A stretch of 62,703 bases of DNA, taken from Acidobacteriota bacterium. GTDB taxonomy: Bacteria; Acidobacteriota; Terriglobia; Acidiferrales; UBA7541. The notes beneath the pieces were generated by a model that worked only from the letters and a program-made list of their open reading frames with translations, ran no database searches and was not told the origin of the DNA. The DNA is taken from positions 1-62,703 of the forward strand of contig QHYK01000055.1 in assembly GCA_003224085.1 (NCBI GenBank), in the 5' to 3' direction. Of this stretch, positions 45,130 through 53,359 are shown piece after piece (the first letter of the stretch is position 1; each line of letters starts with the position of its first letter). The position numbers were made by a program, and so were the translations under genes.

Positions 45130-45428
45130 CAGGAAGAGCGGAATGCGGCAATCCAGATTTTCAGTCCGCCGATCTCAATACCCTCGTCAATCAGCAGCGT
45201 CGCGTTATAAATCACGTCGCGCAGCTTAGGGTCTTCCAGCGGCTAGTTGTGGTTGCCGGGAACGACCAGCTTGAAGTGATGCGGCAACTCCCCGAGCCAG
45301 TCATTGAAGTCGCGAAGCTCCGAACTTTGCTTGCCGAAGAAAAGGAAATCGCCCGCGTGAATGAGGATGTCGCCCGGCGGAAGGTCGAGGTCGCGGTGAA
45401 GCTTATGCGTAGTCGATCTACCGTTCAC
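45130..45428 (-). pseudogene. Calcineurin-like metallophosphoesterase remnant
   Basis: The frame reads LHRDLDLPPGDILIHAGDFL, then WLGELPHHFKLVVPGNHN, the Asp and Asn-His metal motifs of a small metallophosphoesterase. A TAG follows directly, and after it homology goes on in the same frame (PLEDPKLRDVIYNATLLIDE, then GLKIW) before being lost. The first metal motif upstream (DxH) is damaged as well. It lies at the right edge of the island and is not functional. Confidence 0.7.
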
Positions 45429-45507
45429 CTCTCGCGACAGGCAAATCGCACAATAAACCCTGAGATATAACGCCCGGCAAGTTTGGTCCCGTGATTTAGT
45501 CGTCGTG

Positions 45508-45858
45508 GAGCTCCCGCGTCACTTTCCCGCAGATATTCTTCTTCACGCTGTCGGTCAATGCCGCTCTGCCCAGCGTCACGCCTCCCTGATCGTGATAGAA
45601 CTCCACATCCTCCGCAAAGAAGGAAGCAAACTTCTCCAGCTCGCACCGATTATAGGAGTCAAAAAGCGCCGCATCGAGCGCCGCGACCGCCTTGTCTAGC
45701 TCCGCCTGCGACTTGATGTCCTCGAAAGCCGGCACCGCCTGCTCCGCGGCGATAGCTGGCGCCGCCTGCCGAACGGCCTGGCCGCTCGTCTGCGAGACGC
45801 CAACCGCTATCATAGGCAAGAGCAACACCATTCTTAGCGAAGCCCATAGCTTCTTCAT
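45508..45858 (-). pseudogene. SnoaL/DUF4440 protein, N-terminal half (split gene)
   Basis: Signal peptide (MVLLLPMIAVGVSQTSGQA), then LDKAVAALDAALFDSYNRCE, KFASFFAEDVEFYHDQGGVT and KKNICGKVTREL: the first half of a secreted DUF4440/SnoaL-like domain. Homology stops after VTREL near 45508; the foreign codons HDD and a stop follow. The missing second half lies at 38419-38616. The gene was split by the 6.9 kb insertion. Confidence 0.75.
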
Positions 45859-45959
45859 CGGAAGGACTCCCTCTTTTCGGATTTGAACAACTCAGATAGA
45901 GGTACGGCCCTCAACAGACAATTGTTCCGTGGCACCGACAAAGCTCAGAGTGAACCATG

Positions 45960-46053
45960 CTATTGTCGGGACGCCGGTGGGATGATGCCGTTGAGCCGCA
46001 GATATTCGACGATCTGGCCGTAGTGATTCATGACGTGCCCAATCGCTCCTGCC
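45960..46053 (-). pseudogene. DinB-family C-terminal remnant
   Basis: About 30 codons read [20 protein letters not shown], then NGIIPPASR and stop, the typical last helix of DinB/DUF664 four-helix proteins (H..HYGQ...YLR..G..PP.S). The rest of the gene is absent upstream. Confidence 0.6.
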
Positions 46054-46630
46054 GTAAGACCAAAAAGCTAGCAGCCTACGTTTCATGGTCGTTTCATGGC
46101 TTCAACCCCGAACCGTGCGTGATAGTCTAGAACACTAAAGCGCCTGCCGCCTCATTGGGTTTTCTGAACCGCACCGGCCTTGACTCCTACGCTGCACCTT
46201 CCCGCCGACGCAGTTCTACGCCGCTGCCTCCATTGGACTCACCAATTTCTTGACCCCATATCTTTACTATGTTTTCAACACATCAGAATTCGCGTCAGGC
46301 GCTTTTTCAAGCCCGCTGCGCTTAGGTGCGGCCGGTTGAAGGTGACCAGAACCCCGCAAGCGGACCATCCTTCCCCCGGTTCCTCTTTTTCGTAAGCTCA
46401 TTAGAATCAACACATTCGCAAGTGTCGATTCGAAACAACTTAAAACCCTTTGCAATCAACGCTTGTTACAAAAACCACCGGGGGCCCATTCACCTCGTTC
46501 TTCCCACCTGGTGTTTACTTCGAGAGTAACATGGTCATACCTCCATAGCTACATTTTCCGCTTGTGGTTCTGGAGAGAGGCTGGTGAACTCACTTGCAGA
46601 ACCCGCGAAGCATCTGGTCGGTGTCCGCAA
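46054..46630. other. Intergenic region without recognised features
   Basis: About 575 bases. No ORF with a ribosome site, no RNA gene and no clear hairpin was recognised. Confidence 0.5.
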
Positions 46631-46876
46631 TCAATGCCGCGCATCGAGCACGCCCCAGATTTTAGGGTCTCCTGGCCCGATCGGCGGCTCCTCTTCCTCC
46701 GCTTCCTGGACTGGTCTTGGCGGTGGCAGGAACACCGTTTCGCGTATTCTCCTGCCCTTCCCTTTGAGCTTTTGTGCCATGGCGTTCCAGCATTCAGGGC
46801 AAATGTCGTATTCCCTGCGGTCAATTTCCTTTTGCAGACAATCCTTGGCTTCCCCGCAAAGGTCGCAAGTGATCAT
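46631..46876 (-). CDS. Small zinc-ribbon protein
   Basis: 81 residues from the ATG at 46876 with GAGGAGGG eight bases upstream. Two cysteine pairs, CDLCGEAKDC at residues 4-13 and CPECW at about 26-30, form a likely zinc ribbon. The rest is basic, then acidic (AEEEEPPIGPGDPKIWG). No enzymatic domain is present; it may bind nucleic acid or protein. It stands alone. Confidence 0.68.
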   Translation of the reverse strand: MITCDLCGEAKDCLQKEIDRREYDICPECWNAMAQKLKGKGRRIRETVFLPPPRPVQEAEEEEPPIGPGDPKIWGVLDARH

Positions 46877-47087
46877 GGACTTCCCTCCTCTCGTTATCCC
46901 CGTCTCATCTCAGCGCGTAATCTGCAGGATGGCGTTTCCTACCATTCTAACGCCGCACGTGCGTTCGGGAACAAAAATGGAAGAAAGGGGAAATTGGAAT
47001 CGCACGAATCTCTTGCCGACCGCGGATCGGGAAGGTAGGCTGCTGGCCTTGAAGTGACATACGTTCGACCGACAGCGAGGCCAAACG

Positions 47088-47486
47088 ATGAATTTCCTAA
47101 AGCGATTCTCGGAGCAGCTTTACAGCCTGATGCGATTGGTCGCGGGCTTCTTGTTTGCCTGTCATGGCGCACAGAAGCTTTTCGGCGTTCTCGGCAGCCC
47201 GCAGCTCGCGCGAGTTCCTCTAATGCTGGCCGCGGGAATTATCGAATTCTTCGGCGGCTTGCTGATCGCGTTGGGTGCGTTGACGGCCATTGCCGCGTTG
47301 ATTGCCAGCGGCGAGATGGCCACGGCTTATTTCCTGCAACACGCCCCGCATGGCTTGTGGCCGATAAAGAATCACGGCGAACTGGCGGTGCTGTTCTGCT
47401 TTGTGTTTCTCTACATTGCTTCACGCGGCGACGGGGCCTGGAGCATTCGCACGTTTTTGATGGGCAACTCGGTAACGTATCCATGA
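47088..47486 (+). CDS. DoxX-family membrane protein
   Basis: 132 residues with four membrane helices. The start LMRLVAGFLFACHGAQKLFG and the middle AAGIIEFFGGLLIALGALT are typical of DoxX/DoxD-like proteins, as is MATAYFLQHAPHGLWPIKNHGE. Members have been linked to thiosulfate:quinone oxidoreductase and to redox stress complexes; no specific role can be assigned here. Confidence 0.88.
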   Translation: MNFLKRFSEQLYSLMRLVAGFLFACHGAQKLFGVLGSPQLARVPLMLAAGIIEFFGGLLIALGALTAIAALIASGEMATAYFLQHAPHGLWPIKNHGELAVLFCFVFLYIASRGDGAWSIRTFLMGNSVTYP

Positions 47487-47652
47487 CGACGGCGGACTCT
47501 AAACGCATCGTGGCGGGGTGTCAAACGGTTTTGTGGGAGCCGTTTTGCGAAAAAGCAAGATGGCTCGACGCCAGAACAAGCCTTTTTGCAAGTCAAGTCT
47601 AGAACGGTTGTCCAGGGGAATTTGCGCAAGGACTCGAAGCTCCTGAACAAGC

Positions 47653-49146
47653 TTAAGGGAGAAAGCGGCCAGGGGCGAAGAGGTTTTGGGGGTCGAAGGC
47701 CGATTTGAGACGGCGCAGGAGTGTAAGCTCGGAGCAGTTGGATGCCGCGGCTGAGGAAGGGACCGGAGTTGAGGAAGAAGAACGCCGGGAGGCCTCGTTG
47801 CGAGCGGAGTTAGAGGCCCGCGCTGCAAAATCAAAACCCCAAATGTTCACTTCCCGTTTGAGAGCCGCGGGGCACCAGGGAAGAGTGGCAGAAGCGTTTT
47901 CCGCAGAGCAGAGAGAGAAGATTGCGGCGGCAGCTTCAGCAAGGCGATAGCGCGAGCCAGAATCATCGGGTGGCGGCAGAAGAGCGAAGTAGACGACACT
48001 GCAGGCGCGAGCGAGAAATGCGTGGGGAAGAGAGGCTTGATCGGAGAGCATGCGCAAATGTTCGAGAAGGGAGGCAAGGCGGCTGGGAAGCAGGCTGATT
48101 TTGAAGATCGCGGCAAGCGGGGAGGTTTCGAGAAGAAGCGGAATAGACTGACCCAGATCGTGCCAGAGGTCGGCGCCTTCGGCTTCGTTGAGAGTGATGA
48201 GCTCGGGGAGTTTTGCGTCAGGGATAGCAGCTATACGAGCAAATTCGCGCGAGGCGCGCTCGCAGACTTCGGGATTGCCTTCCACGCTGACGCAAAGATG
48301 GCAAGAATCGGCGGCAAATTTTCCTTGGAGCGGCGCGGCGGGAACTTCGGCAGAATTGTTTTCAGCTTCGAGGAAGAGTTGCATCAGCTGTGGGCTCACG
48401 AGATCAACAGAGGCGGGGCGAAGAGGAGAGCGTTCGACGAGGTTGATGAAAGCGAGCGCGTCGTCTGGCGTTCGAAAGGAAAGGACGAAGCCACGGCTCG
48501 CGGGCGCAGCAGGAAAAGTGCGGAAGTTGAGGCGCGTGATGACCGCGAGCGTGCCCAGAGAGCCGATAAGGAGCTTGTGAAGGTCGTACCCGGTGACGTT
48601 CTTGACGACGCGGCCGCCGCTTTTGCAGAGGCGGCCGGTGCCGTCGATGAATTCTGCGCCAATCAGGAAGTCGCGCGCGGTGCCGTAAGAATGGCGAAGC
48701 GACGAGTCCACTCCGGAAGCGATGATGCCGCCCATGGTGGATTCGAAATAAAAAGGTACGGAGAGCGGGAGAAACTGTTTTTGCTTGTAGAGAGGGACGG
48801 CAAGGTCATTGAAATTAGCGCCGGCATCGACGCTGACGGTGAGGTCGCCGGGGTCGTAGTGGGCGATTTGGTTGAGGCCGGTCATGTCGAGGGCGATGTC
48901 GTAGCGCGAAGGGGGCATGCCGATCTGGAGTTTGGTGCGGTGACCGCAGGGAATTAAAGCGAGCTTTTCGAGAGCGGCGAAGCGGACGATTTCGGCGGCT
49001 TGCTCGGCGGACGCTGGCTTGGCAACGGCGGATGGAGTGATTTCGTCAACAGCGTATTCTGAGCAAATTGCTGGATCGACAGAGACGTGAGACGGGCCGA
49101 GCGCGGACCGTAGGCGGAGAGAAAAGTTGGAGGGGGCGCTAGCCAT
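47653..49146 (-). CDS. glcE: FAD-binding oxidase, glycolate oxidase subunit GlcE-like
   Basis: About 497 residues from the ATG at 49146; the longer frame to 49317 reads like non-coding. A FAD_binding_4 domain is seen with ALEKLALIPCGHRTKLQIG, DPGDLTVSVDAGANFNDLA, ESTMGGIIASGVDSSLRHSY and GRVVKNVTGYDLHKLLIGSL, the last being close to GlcE. The C-terminal cap is less conserved and rich in Ser/Ala. GlcE works with GlcD and the iron-sulfur subunit GlcF to oxidise glycolate to glyoxylate. It follows glcD after 219 bases; no glcF follows. Confidence 0.82.
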   Translation of the reverse strand: MASAPSNFSLRLRSALGPSHVSVDPAICSEYAVDEITPSAVAKPASAEQAAEIVRFAALEKLALIPCGHRTKLQIGMPPSRYDIALDMTGLNQIAHYDPGDLTVSVDAGANFNDLAVPLYKQKQFLPLSVPFYFESTMGGIIASGVDSSLRHSYGTARDFLIGAEFIDGTGRLCKSGGRVVKNVTGYDLHKLLIGSLGTLAVITRLNFRTFPAAPASRGFVLSFRTPDDALAFINLVERSPLRPASVDLVSPQLMQLFLEAENNSAEVPAAPLQGKFAADSCHLCVSVEGNPEVCERASREFARIAAIPDAKLPELITLNEAEGADLWHDLGQSIPLLLETSPLAAIFKISLLPSRLASLLEHLRMLSDQASLPHAFLARACSVVYFALLPPPDDSGSRYRLAEAAAAIFSLCSAENASATLPWCPAALKREVNIWGFDFAARASNSARNEASRRSSSSTPVPSSAAASNCSELTLLRRLKSAFDPQNLFAPGRFLP

Positions 49147-49365
49147 GAAATCGCGACCGCGAGAAAACGCCAATCGTTGAAAGTTGATAGTTGAAAGAGA
49201 AAAGACAATGCAGAGACGCACAGTAGCGCGCAGAACCGCAGAGGGGATGAGCCAGAATGAACACCGAGGACAAAGAGGCAGAAAGCATAGAGGGCACAGA
49301 GAAGAAGGCAAGGTCAAGCGCAGCGGCGCGGCGAAGAATAAAGATAGGAAAAATGGGAAAAGCGT

Positions 49366-50805
49366 TCATGAAGAGCTCGCATGAGGAGAGGATTGGGCGT
49401 GCGAACGGACGCGGATTTCGCCGCAACCTTTGCTGAGCGGGAAGATTTTGCCGGGATTAAGTGAACAGTTGGGATTGAAGGCATCGTGGACGCGGCGCAT
49501 GAGGTCGAAGTCAGCGTCGGAGAAAAGAAGCGGCATGAGCTCGGATTTCTCCATGCCGATGCCGTGCTCTCCCGTGAGCGCGCCGCCTACTTCGACGCAG
49601 TAGCGGATGATTTCTGCGGAGGCTTGCATGGCGCGCTCGAATTGTCCCTTGTCGCGCGGATCATAGAGAACAATGGGATGAAGGTTGCCGTCGCCAGCGT
49701 GGAAAATATTGCAAATGTCAAAGCCGTACCGCGCGCCGACTTCCCGGATGTGGCGAAGCGTTTGCGGAAGCTTGGTGCGGGGAATGACGCCGTCAAGGAC
49801 GTAGTTGCTCGGAGCGAGACGGCCGAGCGCGCCGAAAGCGTTTTTGCGGCCTTTCCACAGGAGTTCGCGCTCTGCATTATCTCGAGCGAGGCGGACTTCC
49901 CGGGCGTGATGAATGTTGCAAACTTCGGTGATGGCGGCGGCCTGGGCAGCAACGGCTTCGGCGAGGCCTTCGACTTCGAGGAGAAGGACGGCGGCGCTGT
50001 CGCGCGGGAAGCCCGCGTGGACGAAGTCTTCGACGACGCGGAGCGTCCAGCCGTCGAGCATTTCGCAGGCCGCAGGAATGATGGCGCGGGCGGTGACGTC
50101 CACGACGGTTTCGGCGGCATCATCCACAGAATCGAAAACAGCTAGAAGCGTTTTGACGGCTTCTGGCCTGGGGGAAAGCTTGACGGTGATTTCGGTGACG
50201 AGGGCAAGCGTTCCTTCCGACCCCACCAACAGGCCGGTTAGATCGTAGCCGAGAGCGTCGCCTTGCGCGCTGCCGACGCGAACGATTTCGCCGTCGGGGA
50301 GGACGAGTTCGAGAGCCGTGACGTGATTGGTTGTGACGCCGTAGGCTAGCGTGTGCGGGCCACCGGCGTTTTCCGCGACGTTGCCGCCAATGGTGCAGGA
50401 TTTTTGGCTGGAAGGATCAGGCGCGAAATAGAGGCCGTAAGGCTCGGCGGCAAGCGTTAGATCGTAATTGACGACGCCAGGCTGGACAACCGCGCGCTGA
50501 TTTTCGGGGTCGATGGAGAGAATGCGGTTCATGCGTGCAAAAACAATCATCACGCCGCCAGTACGGGCGAGCGCCCCGCCGGAGAGGCCCGTGCCGGCGC
50601 CGCGGCCAACGATTGGAACGATGTGCTTAGCGGCAAGTTTGACAATTTGTGAGACCTCTTGCGTGGTGGTGGGAAAGACAACCATGTCGGGGCGGCCTTT
50701 TTCGACCGAGCCATCGTATTCGTACAGGAGAACATCTTCTGGCTGAAAAAGGACAGAGGATGAGCCGAGAAGTTTTTCGAGGTCGCGAAGAAGGCCAGAA
50801 TGCAT
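49366..50805 (-). CDS. glcD: FAD-linked oxidase, glycolate oxidase subunit GlcD
   Basis: 479 residues. The FAD domain has VFPTTTQEVSQIVKLA, PIVGRGAGTGLSGGAL, QPGVVNYDLTLAAEPYGLYF and LLVGSEGTLALVTEITVKL. The substrate domain ends with FHAGDGNLHPIVLYD and GALTGEHGIGMEK, which includes the catalytic histidine region. D-lactate dehydrogenase is a close relative, but the neighbouring glcE, hydroxyacid dehydrogenase and glycerate kinase support glycolate. It is divergent from the dehydrogenase gene across 124 bases. Confidence 0.9.
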   Translation of the reverse strand: MHSGLLRDLEKLLGSSSVLFQPEDVLLYEYDGSVEKGRPDMVVFPTTTQEVSQIVKLAAKHIVPIVGRGAGTGLSGGALARTGGVMIVFARMNRILSIDPENQRAVVQPGVVNYDLTLAAEPYGLYFAPDPSSQKSCTIGGNVAENAGGPHTLAYGVTTNHVTALELVLPDGEIVRVGSAQGDALGYDLTGLLVGSEGTLALVTEITVKLSPRPEAVKTLLAVFDSVDDAAETVVDVTARAIIPAACEMLDGWTLRVVEDFVHAGFPRDSAAVLLLEVEGLAEAVAAQAAAITEVCNIHHAREVRLARDNAERELLWKGRKNAFGALGRLAPSNYVLDGVIPRTKLPQTLRHIREVGARYGFDICNIFHAGDGNLHPIVLYDPRDKGQFERAMQASAEIIRYCVEVGGALTGEHGIGMEKSELMPLLFSDADFDLMRRVHDAFNPNCSLNPGKIFPLSKGCGEIRVRSHAQSSPHASSS

Positions 50806-50833
50806 AAGAAAGCCGCCCTGGAGAGGCTCCTTG

Positions 50834-50843
50834 CACTATAGTG
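50834..50843. promoter_or_regulatory. Palindrome in the glcD/hydroxyacid dehydrogenase divergent promoter region
   Basis: CACTATAGTG is a perfect ten-base palindrome 29 bases upstream of the glcD start codon, in the only space that can hold the promoters of both operons. It could be an operator, but ten bases can occur by chance and no regulator is nearby. Confidence 0.25.
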
Positions 50844-50929
50844 AGATTTCCGGGGGTCGCGCAACGTCAAGTTACACTTCAGGGAAGCGAGTATGTTAGT
50901 GTGAAGGCCCCCAGCCTTGCTGAGGACCA

Positions 50930-51907
50930 ATGGCCAAACCGAGGGTGCTAGCGACACACCGATTGTTTGAAGCGGCAAGGCAAATCCTGCAGGAGAGCTG
51001 CGACGTGGAGTACTGGGAGAGGCCCGAGCGGCCGCCGCGAGAGGAAATGCTGGAGCGCGTGAAGGATAAGGAGGGCTTGATCTGCCTGCTAACGGAAAAA
51101 GTGGACGACGAGTTGTTGCGGGCGGGGCCAAAACTACGGATGGCGGCGAACATAGCGGTAGGCTTTGACAATATTGACGTGGCGGCGTGCACAAAACGCG
51201 GAGTGGTAGCGGCGAACACTCCGGGCGTGCTGGACGAGACGACGGCGGATTTTGCTTGGACGCTGCTGATGGCCGTGGCGCGCCGGCTGGTGGAGGGTGA
51301 TGCGCTGGCGCGCTCGGGAAACTGGAAGGGATGGGATCTGGACCAGCTAGTGGGCACGGACGTGTGGGGAAAAACGCTGGGGATCGTGGGATTCGGACGG
51401 ATTGGGAAAGCGATGGCGCGGCGGGCCAGTGGCTTTCAGCTGAAGGTGATTTACACGGACGCAGTGCGGGCGACGCCGGAAGCCGAGAAAGAGCTACGAG
51501 CGGAGTTCCGAGAGATGAATGCATTGCTGGCGGAGTCGGACTTCATCAGCTTGCACACGCCACTGCTGCCGGAGACGCGCGGGCTGTTTAATGAGGAGAA
51601 ATTCGGGCGGATGAAGCGCACGGCGTTTTTGATCAACACGTCGCGCGGGCCGGTCGTGGACGAAGCTGCGCTGGCGGCGGCGCTGGAAAGCGGGAAGATC
51701 GCGGGCGCGGCGCTCGACGTGTTTGAGAAAGAGCCAGCCATTCATCCCGGCCTGAAGCGGCCAAACGTGGTGCTGGCGCCGCACATTGCTTCGGCTTCGC
51801 TGGAGACGCGGACGAAGATGGCGTGCATGGCCGCGGAAAACCTGGTTGCGCTGTTGCAAGGGCGGCGTCCTGTAAACGTTTTGAATCCAGAGGTATTGAA
51901 AGGGTAG
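50930..51907 (+). CDS. D-isomer specific 2-hydroxyacid dehydrogenase (glyoxylate/hydroxypyruvate reductase)
   Basis: 325 residues. The NAD(P) site GIVGFGRIGKAMARRA, the VGFDNIDVAACTKRGVVAAN segment, the catalytic arginine in INTSRGPVVDE, the glutamate in DVFEKEP and the histidine in APHIASAS are all present. It is close to GhrB-type glyoxylate reductases, which reduce glyoxylate to glycolate or hydroxypyruvate to glycerate. It lies 25 bases before the glycerate kinase gene, which favours the hydroxypyruvate reaction. Confidence 0.92.
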   Translation: MAKPRVLATHRLFEAARQILQESCDVEYWERPERPPREEMLERVKDKEGLICLLTEKVDDELLRAGPKLRMAANIAVGFDNIDVAACTKRGVVAANTPGVLDETTADFAWTLLMAVARRLVEGDALARSGNWKGWDLDQLVGTDVWGKTLGIVGFGRIGKAMARRASGFQLKVIYTDAVRATPEAEKELRAEFREMNALLAESDFISLHTPLLPETRGLFNEEKFGRMKRTAFLINTSRGPVVDEAALAAALESGKIAGAALDVFEKEPAIHPGLKRPNVVLAPHIASASLETRTKMACMAAENLVALLQGRRPVNVLNPEVLKG

Positions 51908-51932
51908 ACGGAACCTTGGGGCCATCCCTCCT

Positions 51933-53246
51933 ATGGCGGATTTGAAACAACTCGCCCGCCAAATTTTCCACGAGACCATGGCCGCCATCGATATCCCTCG
52001 CACGATGCAGAGGAAACTGCAGCGGCGAGGCACGCGAATCGTGTGTGGAGAGAAGACGTTTGACCTGAAAGATTTCGGGAAAATACGAGTGGTGGGCGTG
52101 GGAAAGGCTGCTCATGCAATGGTGGAAGGGCTGGTGCAGACGCTTGCGCCGTTTGTGGGATTTGAGGGAATTGTTTCTGCACCGGCCCGTCCAAAGAGAG
52201 CCGTGCCAGGCTTGAAATACTTTGCCGCAGGGCATCCGGTGCCGAATGACGAAAGCTGGAAAGCGGCGGACGCCGTTCTCGGGTTGCTCAAGAAATGCGA
52301 TGAGAAGACGCTCGTGTTCTTTTTGCTGTCGGGTGGCGGGTCGGCGATGTTGGAACTGCCACTGGATCCGAGGCAAGCCCTGGAGGACGTCCAGCAATTG
52401 CACAAGACGCTGGTGACCTGCGGGGCGAGCATCGATGAAATGAATACCATTAGGAAGCATTTGTCTGCGGTGAAGGGCGGGCGGCTGGCGACGGCGGCTC
52501 CGGAAGCGACGAAAATCACACTGGCGGTTAGCGACGTCCCCATTGGAAAAGAGTCCGCGCTGGCTTCTGGACCGACGCTGCCCGATCCAACAACCGTTGC
52601 CGATGCGAAACGCGTGATCAAGGAATATTCGCTGCGCGAGAAGTTTTCGCTGGCTCTGCAGAAGTGGCTCGACGAAGGCAAGATTCCGGAGACGCCCAAG
52701 GCCGGCGATGCGGCGTTCCGGAAAGCCTACTTCTACCTGACCATGGGAATGGACGACCTCTTACATCCGGCCCACCACGCGGCGGAGGCGCTGGGATTCA
52801 TGACCTGTTGCGACAATTCGACCGATGACTGGCCTGTTGAAAAAGCGGCAGAAGCGCTACTTGGGCAACTGGAAGAGTTGCGTGCGACACATCGAGGTCA
52901 ACGTGTGGCGCTAATTGCGGATGGAGAGGTGAGTTCGCCCGTGACGGGGAACGGGATTGGGGGACGGAATTCGGCGTTCGTGCTGGCTTGCGTAGAAAAA
53001 ATCGCCGGAAAGAAAATGGCGGTGCTAAGCGCCGGGACTGACGGAATTGACGGCAACAGCTCCGGAGCCGGAGCGGTTGCGGACGGAGAAACGCTGCAGC
53101 GAGCGCGGGAGGCAGGACTTGATTCGAAAGAGTTTTCCCGGCGAAGCGACGCGTTCACGTTTTTTTCAAAGCTGGGGGATGCGATTTTGGCGGGACCGAC
53201 GGGAAACAATTTGCGGGATTTGCGAATACTGCTGGCAGATCGATAA
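51933..53246 (+). CDS. Glycerate 2-kinase (GckA/TtuD type, DUF4147)
   Basis: 437 residues, MOFRL-type glycerate kinase. It phosphorylates D-glycerate to 2-phosphoglycerate. Signatures are VVGVGKAAHAMVEGL near the start, YFAAGHPVPNDES, FFLLSGGGSAMLELP, EMNTIRKHLSAVKGGRLA, VSDVPIGKESALASGPT, and in the MOFRL end ALIADGEVSSPVTGNGIGGRN and SAGTDGIDGNSSGAGAVADG. Together with the dehydrogenase upstream and glcDE opposite it completes a route from glycolate into glycolysis. Confidence 0.94.
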   Translation: MADLKQLARQIFHETMAAIDIPRTMQRKLQRRGTRIVCGEKTFDLKDFGKIRVVGVGKAAHAMVEGLVQTLAPFVGFEGIVSAPARPKRAVPGLKYFAAGHPVPNDESWKAADAVLGLLKKCDEKTLVFFLLSGGGSAMLELPLDPRQALEDVQQLHKTLVTCGASIDEMNTIRKHLSAVKGGRLATAAPEATKITLAVSDVPIGKESALASGPTLPDPTTVADAKRVIKEYSLREKFSLALQKWLDEGKIPETPKAGDAAFRKAYFYLTMGMDDLLHPAHHAAEALGFMTCCDNSTDDWPVEKAAEALLGQLEELRATHRGQRVALIADGEVSSPVTGNGIGGRNSAFVLACVEKIAGKKMAVLSAGTDGIDGNSSGAGAVADGETLQRAREAGLDSKEFSRRSDAFTFFSKLGDAILAGPTGNNLRDLRILLADR

Positions 53247-53359
53247 GAACAAAGAAGTAACGGTAGAGAAGGGAGGGAACACATCTGGAAAGAAAAAGCC
53301 TGATGGTCTGAACCCCATCGAGCGCGAGGGACCACCTGTTTTTTGAATGACTCCTTTGC

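Larger units (their letters stand above)
38617..45507. mobile_element. Accessory insertion of about 6.9 kb splitting a DUF4440 gene
   Basis: The two halves of one SnoaL/DUF4440 gene lie on either side in the same orientation and join without gap or overlap in homology terms (VTREL | VPSSL). Everything between is therefore inserted. The content is an IS200-type element, hypothetical genes, an RHS-like secreted protein, the DCC-MBL/MBOAT/membrane cassette and a broken metallophosphoesterase. No integrase and no clear target duplication were seen, so the mechanism is open. A scaffolding error is the main alternative. Confidence 0.65.

Noticed and set aside
47653-49317. Longer start for GlcE at 49317
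   Set aside because: The extra 57 residues lie in a simple-sequence spacer and precede the recognisable protein start at 49146.
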